Positions 57,111 through 64,000 of a stretch of 64,000 bases of DNA are shown here, one piece after another. A program made the translations under genes and the position numbers. The stretch comes from Isoperla grammatica. Taxonomy: Eukaryota; Arthropoda; Insecta; Plecoptera; Perlodidae. A model generated the notes under the pieces. It made no database searches. It was not told where the DNA came from and saw only the letters and a list, made by a program, of their open reading frames with translations. The stretch is from NCBI GenBank assembly GCA_945910005.1, contig OX246738.1, positions 20,541,686 to 20,605,685 of the forward strand, written 5' to 3'. How positions within the stretch are numbered: position 1 is the stretch's first letter; each line of letters opens with the position of its first letter.

Positions 57111-57337
57111 ATCCTGTACTTATCTTGGCGTTTGACTATGCATCTCATAGATGAGTAGTGTAACCTACTCGAATCGTCACCATTTTAAGATTTAAAAGCA
57201 ATCCATTCTGCTATACCAAGAAGTTTAGCTATCTACTGGTTCGCCACTTGTACATTGCTTCATGTTGCAATAGAGATAACCCACTTTAATTTTATAAACG
57301 ATACAAATTTGCTAATAATCTATCTTTCTTATCGTAG

Positions 57338-57436
57338 AAGTACGCCTAGCGATTCTGGCTGACTGTTTTCAAGAGTCTTCTTACCCCTGTTCTCGCCGAG
57401 AATTGACCGTTAAGACGACGCGTGCATTGGCGGACG
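57338..57436 (+). other. Exon-like segment sharing its 3' end with the 43468 exon
   Basis: TATCTTTCTTATCGTAG precedes the segment, and TTGGCGGACG is followed by GTGAGTTAAATAG. One frame is open (starting VRLAILADCFQESSYPCSRR). The last ~23 nt and the first ~35 intron nt (GACGACGCGTGCATTGGCGG, GTGAGTTAAATAGTTGGGAA) resemble the 50-bp repeat at 43538-43830. However, the frame open here is not the one that would be homologous, and neither phase leaving 55463-55522 reads through it without a stop. Confidence 0.35.
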
Positions 57437-59642
57437 GTGAGTTAAATAGTTGGGAAGCAATTCAGACGGAGTGAAGCAGGATGCCAGAATCCAGCAAACA
57501 CTCAAACTCAGTTTAATATTTACTTCTTATAAGTGACTAGTCAATGGTTTTATTACAGATATGAACTGTAGGTTTTGTAGTCAGCACAATATAAAAAGGT
57601 ACTATTCTCCTTTAGAGACTCTGGAAATTAATTCCTCCCTTTCACCCACCTATAAGTCTAAATACTAGTTTTAATAGCTGTTACTAATATTCGAAATGAG
57701 TTTCATTCACACCAGATTAATAAACACTCTTTCAGTAGATGTTCAAAGGAAAACAGTATGAGCTGAAGCATTGACCAAAACGCATCAAAACTTGAACAAG
57801 AATAAACAAAGAGTTATTATTGATTCATGGTACATTGTGTTGACTAACCACTTACCTCTGTATTTTGACCAACCATAAAGAATTCCCGATATCTGACGGT
57901 AGAATTGGTCTTAAAATCCTTCAAATTCGTTGATTGATGTTTAAATGCACAAAAGATCAAAGGGTGTCAGTGCTTATCTTTGTAAGGAGAATGTAGTTAT
58001 CTTGTTATTTAAATTCTGTTGATCAGTTAAACTACATGATGTAACTTTAAAACGTTATTGATTTGTTTTCGGTTGATCTAGTAAGATTTTTCGGAATCTG
58101 AATGTAGCTCGTATTGTACTCGTTAGGCTAAATATCTTGAACAGTCTTAAGTAACGTGTTTGACAACCAACATCACATTACATTCAAGTCTAACACTGGC
58201 TGGGGTCATCTTTTAAAAGATAGTTTTGAGTAAAATATGTGTGGCCGATTCGGATGCGAGTTCCAACAACTTCTCGTGACGACACAAGAGCTTCAAGGAC
58301 AACCATGGAGTGACAGTCTTTTGTGCCCCTAATTTTGTTGTTTACTATGTTATGCCACTTATCACGCCAAATTGTCTTTTACATGTTAAGCGAGCATAGC
58401 GATCGTCTCCATCCTACTTTTATGGCATAGATCTTTTTTTTATTTTTTTATTTTTCGGTCTCACGATAGCGGTCGAATGTAGAGTCAAATCAAAATGAAA
58501 TTGGACCATCCACAAGCCTCGATGTGAATTGAACGCCATTAGTCGTCCCGTATCAAATTATAATACAAATTAATAATCCCATTATGTCTAAATCCACTAG
58601 AGATATTTTGTTAGGATAATTGTCAAGATGGAGCCCCATCGGGGACGCCATTACTAAGACCAAAGTTGTAATCATTGCTAAGACCAAGCAACTCGTGTGT
58701 TATTGTAGCTGATATTGCGATGTTGGCGTGATTAACAAAGTATATTAAACAAGAATCAACAAAACAATAATAATAATTATACAAGAATACATAACACAGA
58801 CAGACATATTGATGTTTTACTCCTTCTGGATATAAACGTACCTCAAAAATGAATGTTCATTAATACGTGAGGTGGTAGCTCAGTAAACAAATTACTAAAA
58901 CTACTTGAGAAGAAATTTTAAATTTTTGGGCAACCAGACGATGTTTTATGATTAATATAAGTGATAAGTATATGATATCAACCCGACTCGTCCAGTCTAA
59001 TAGGAAAGCATGATTATCACCACGGTCTATTGTTCATAATCTTTTTGCACTCATTGGACAGTCATATCATGATGTTATTATCAGCAATTGCTTCTTGCTT
59101 GGTAATACTGGTCGTAGCATTGTCTATAACTTAATTCGCACTCTCAAGAACGTTTGAGAGTGACGTCACTTTTCAATATGGCGGCCGGGCTGGGTTAACT
59201 TCTCAGCGTGACATTGGCGGTATCGCTGGAACGTTGATCACTTATCTCGTTCTAGCTGTTATACTATTCATTCTGAAGGAACACTTATTTAGTAAATATC
59301 CTAATAGTCTTCATAAAAGTTATTTCAATATTATAGCCCCAGTAGTTTACTTGTTATAAGACTGGTACACACAGATTTTTAAGACATAAGATTTAAGGTT
59401 TATCTCGTAGTCGTCAACTTGGATCATAGGAACCACTTACTGGCGTTCACACAAAGTTCTAGTTATAAGACGTTGTTTTTATGTGTTATTCATTATTATA
59501 AAATTGGGCAATGTCCAAATTAACGCTTAGATCTTAAAACAAGTTACTAAAATCTCAAGTCAACGGAACATATACTTTAATAACACTTACGAATTAATTA
59601 AAAGATGTGCAGGAATTGTTGTAAACAAGGCTATTATAATTA
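57437..59642. other. AT-rich DNA with one dispersed-repeat copy
   Basis: A third copy of the 29.2/29.6-kb repeat lies at about 58385-58560 (CACGATAGCGGTCGAATG, CCACAAGCCTCGATGTGAAT). Near 59162, TGACGTCA and AATATGGCGGCC sit close together. No gene is supported. Confidence 0.5.
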
Positions 59643-61350
<1,708 letters not shown>

Positions 61351-61353
<3 letters not shown>

Positions 61354-63282
61354 AAAAACGCTCCGCGTTGCCAGATGAGCGAGATGGTTCAATGTTTTAA
61401 AGCAAACAAATCTTTTGAATATCATATTTCTCTTAAAAAAAAAAAAAATACCTTTATAATAAACATGATTTTTTTACAAGATGGCGGAGCAAGTTACAAC
61501 CTTTATACTAAGGTATATTATTTCTTGATATGTTGCTAATAAATGCACGAAATATTATTAAAATCCGTTAAGAAGTTTTCTTTAAAGAAATTAAAACCTT
61601 CATGTTGATGGATTTCCGCATAATTTCATTCGACCTTGGTCTACTCAATAGGCTCTTATTCATAAACTATTAAACCTATCTGTGTATGAAAAATTCCATA
61701 ATGTAGATACAGACTATATCTAAAATGAAATATTAATTTGTCATACCATAACCCGCTTTTAAATCATAATATAAGCTTTTTAATTTGTCGACCAAGTTCG
61801 TTGTTAACATTTGCATGTTTGCCGTGAAGGTCATTAAATATAACACGACATTGTAGCCATTCTATAATAGCTATCAAAATTCCAAATAAATATTGAGAAA
61901 GGTATGACTGCGTAAGCCATTTCGGCAGCGTACTATGTGCATCTTACTTCAATGGTCCGCAAATGCGAATCATATCGGTGGAACACTGTAAAAACGAAGA
62001 AAATTACTGCCGTAAATAAACAATATTTGTTTATAACATGGCGGTTAAAGATACAATTTTGAAACTGTTGTCATGTGTTGGTACTAATGATGTGGACTTA
62101 CATATAAAAAATTATTTATATCGGTGTGTAAGTTTTAGTTTAATTAAATAAATAACAAAACATGTGTTTCAGTTGTTAAATTTTTGTAGGTTGGCATCTT
62201 ACGTCATTGTAGCCATTCTATGATAGCTATCAAAATTCCAAATAAATATTGAGAAAGGTATGACTGCGTAAGCCATTTCGGCAGCGTACTATGTGCATCT
62301 TACTTCAATGATCCGCAAATGCGAATCATATCGGTGGAACACTGTAAAAACGAAGAAAATTACTGCCGTAAATAAACAATATTTGTTTATAACATGGCGG
62401 TTAAAGATACAATTTTGAAACTGTTGTCATGTGTTGGTACTAATGATGTGGACTTACATATAAAAAATTATTTATATCGGTGTGTAAGTTTTAGTTTAAT
62501 TAAATAAATAACAAAACATGTGTTTCAGTTGTTAAATTTTTGTAGGTTGGCATCTTACGTCATTGTAGCCATTCTATGATAGCTATCGAAATTCCAAATA
62601 AATATTAAGAAAGGTATGACTGCGTAAGCCATTTCGGCAGCGTACTATGTGCATCTTACTTCAATGGTCCGCAAATGCGAATCATATCGGTGGAACACTG
62701 TAAAAACGAAGAAAATTACTGCCGTAAATAAACAATATTTGTTTATTACATGGCGGTTAAAGATACAATTTTGAAACTGTTGTCATGTGTTGGTACTTAT
62801 GATGTGGACATACATATAACAAATTATTTATATCAGTGTGTTAGTTTTAGTTTAATTAAATAAATAACAAAACAAGTGTTTCAGTTGTTAAATTTTTGTA
62901 GGTTGGCATCTTACGTCATTGTAGCCATTCTATGATAGCTATCGAAATTCCAAATAACAATATTTAAATCCGTTTATAAGTTTTCATTTAATTAAATAAA
63001 TAAACAATTTTTATTTTTCAGTAATTAATATTTTGTAGGTTGGCATCTTGACGAATTATGCTGGTTATGTTACCAGCATCGAGATAAGTAGTCCAAATTG
63101 TTGACAGAAAATTTCAGCCAAATACGTTTAGCCGTTTGACCTGTGCGTGACGAACAAAATTAAGCGCACATACATACATACATACAGACATACAGACATA
63201 CATACATACATACACACAGACAAAGCGCCGATCGAGTTGTATGGAGAGATTCACTCCGCTTCGCTACGCTCATCTAACTAGG
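61351..63282 (+). mobile_element. Tandemly arranged repeat element, copy 2 with extra satellite units
   Basis: Starts directly after copy 1 and has the same ends. It holds four starts of the 356-bp unit, at 61853, 62209, 62565 and 62921. Each unit carries GTAGCCATTCTATGATAGCT, GGTGGAACACTGTAAAAACG and ACATGGCGGTTAAAGATAC. Confidence 0.75.
61853..62960. repeat. 356-bp satellite, three full units and a partial
   Basis: The spacing of GTAGCCATTC is exactly 356 bp three times in a row. Units are nearly identical, so the duplication is recent. Confidence 0.95.
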
Positions 63283-64000
63283 ACTAGGAAAACGCTTCGC
63301 GTTGACAGATGATTTATTTCAATGTATCAAATCAAATAAATCATTTGCATATCATATTACTCTTAAAAAAAAAAAAAATACCTTTATAATAAACATATAA
63401 TGTTTTTACAAGATGGCGGATTAATTTACGACCTTATGACTTAAGACTCCACAGGAAGGTATTTTTAACGCTAACGTAGGCATTTTGTTGCTAGTGTATC
63501 CTGAGGCCGTTTGAAGACGGATGGGCGTATTACTTTGCACACATATTAAGAAAGGTCATATGAATGACTAGACACTTCATCTTCTTCACTATCAATATAG
63601 TTTTAATTTAAAAAAAATATGAACTTGAGTATTTTTGTCCGTTTTGTTCTTACTTTGTCTTAATGTTCTGGGCCTTTCTTAATGAATATTGGAAAATGCA
63701 CGTATTGTGTTATTCGGCCAACTGTTGGCTAGCCGTAGTTAAATTTTCGTAACTGTACGTGGCACGGTGTTGACAAAGAACACAATTTTCCGAATCAAGT
63801 ACAGGCATTGCTCTTCGTTTGCAATTCTTACTTTTCTCTGGCCCAGGTGAATGTCTAGCTTGTCGGCGCTACCTGTCACTCGTCAAGACTCCCAACAGTT
63901 GCCACGAACCGGTTTGCGCGGACAGAAGGGGATGAATGAGACTGTGAGACATCTCATCCCCACAACATCAGTGCGATACGCCTACATCCAGTCCATTAGC
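63283..64000. other. Partial third copy start and AT-rich end of window
   Basis: AAAACGCTTCGCGTTGACAG at about 63289 and ACAAGATGGCGGATTAA at 63408 mark a third copy of the same element, which diverges after about 63440. Beyond that nothing is recognised; GGGGATGAATGAGAC and CATCTCATCCCC near 63930 form a small inverted pair. Confidence 0.5.

Overview
This is animal nuclear DNA, most likely from an arthropod and probably an insect. It is AT-rich, full of transposons and microsatellites, and its genes are split by long introns. The insect reading rests on an arthropod-style zona pellucida (ZP) domain exon, an intact BEL/Pao retrotransposon and decayed non-LTR (LINE) elements. I see no rRNA, CRISPR or bacterial gene organisation, and I cannot name the species.

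The only host gene I can support well is on the minus strand. A 140-nt exon (20037-20176) encodes part of a ZP domain. A large GC-rich terminal exon (2705 to about 5166) encodes one membrane-spanning segment and a cytoplasmic tail of about 790 residues, rich in proline and serine. I infer they belong to one apical-membrane ZP protein whose intron holds the BEL element. The ZP-C exons expected between them were not found. On the plus strand, short exon-like segments with good splice consensus lie at 43468-43537, 55463-55522 and 57338-57436, with a weaker one at 51626-51757. They may belong to a second gene of unknown identity.

Layout: 1-2704, 3' flank with simple repeats; 2705-5166, membrane/tail exon; 5167-8773, intron-like DNA; 8774-17115, complete BEL/Pao element (5-bp target duplication ATATG, 1722-codon Gag-Pol, LTRs of 1378 and 1114 bp); 17232-18330, microsatellites and a LINE 3' end; 18333-20036, minisatellite built from the ZP exon end and its splice donor; 20303-31035, several hairpin elements, inverted dispersed repeats, a 40-bp minisatellite and a tRNA-like sequence; 32235-42975, a giant inverted repeat with 63-bp tandem arrays in its arms and a dead LINE in its centre; 43468-43830, exon plus 50-bp tandem copies of its splice-donor end; 45070-50750, LINE 3' ends with (TAA)n tracts and a 2.6-kb non-autonomous LTR element nested in a LINE; 50750-59640, sparse exon-like segments and repeats; 59643-64000, a 1.7-1.9 kb repeat in tandem, containing 356-bp satellite units and a (CA)n tract of about 160 units.

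The most interesting theme is that two minisatellites (18.3-20.0 kb and 43.5-43.8 kb), and perhaps a third (28.0-28.7 kb), are amplified from an exon's 3' end together with its 5' splice site. Introns therefore begin with arrays of near-identical donor sites.
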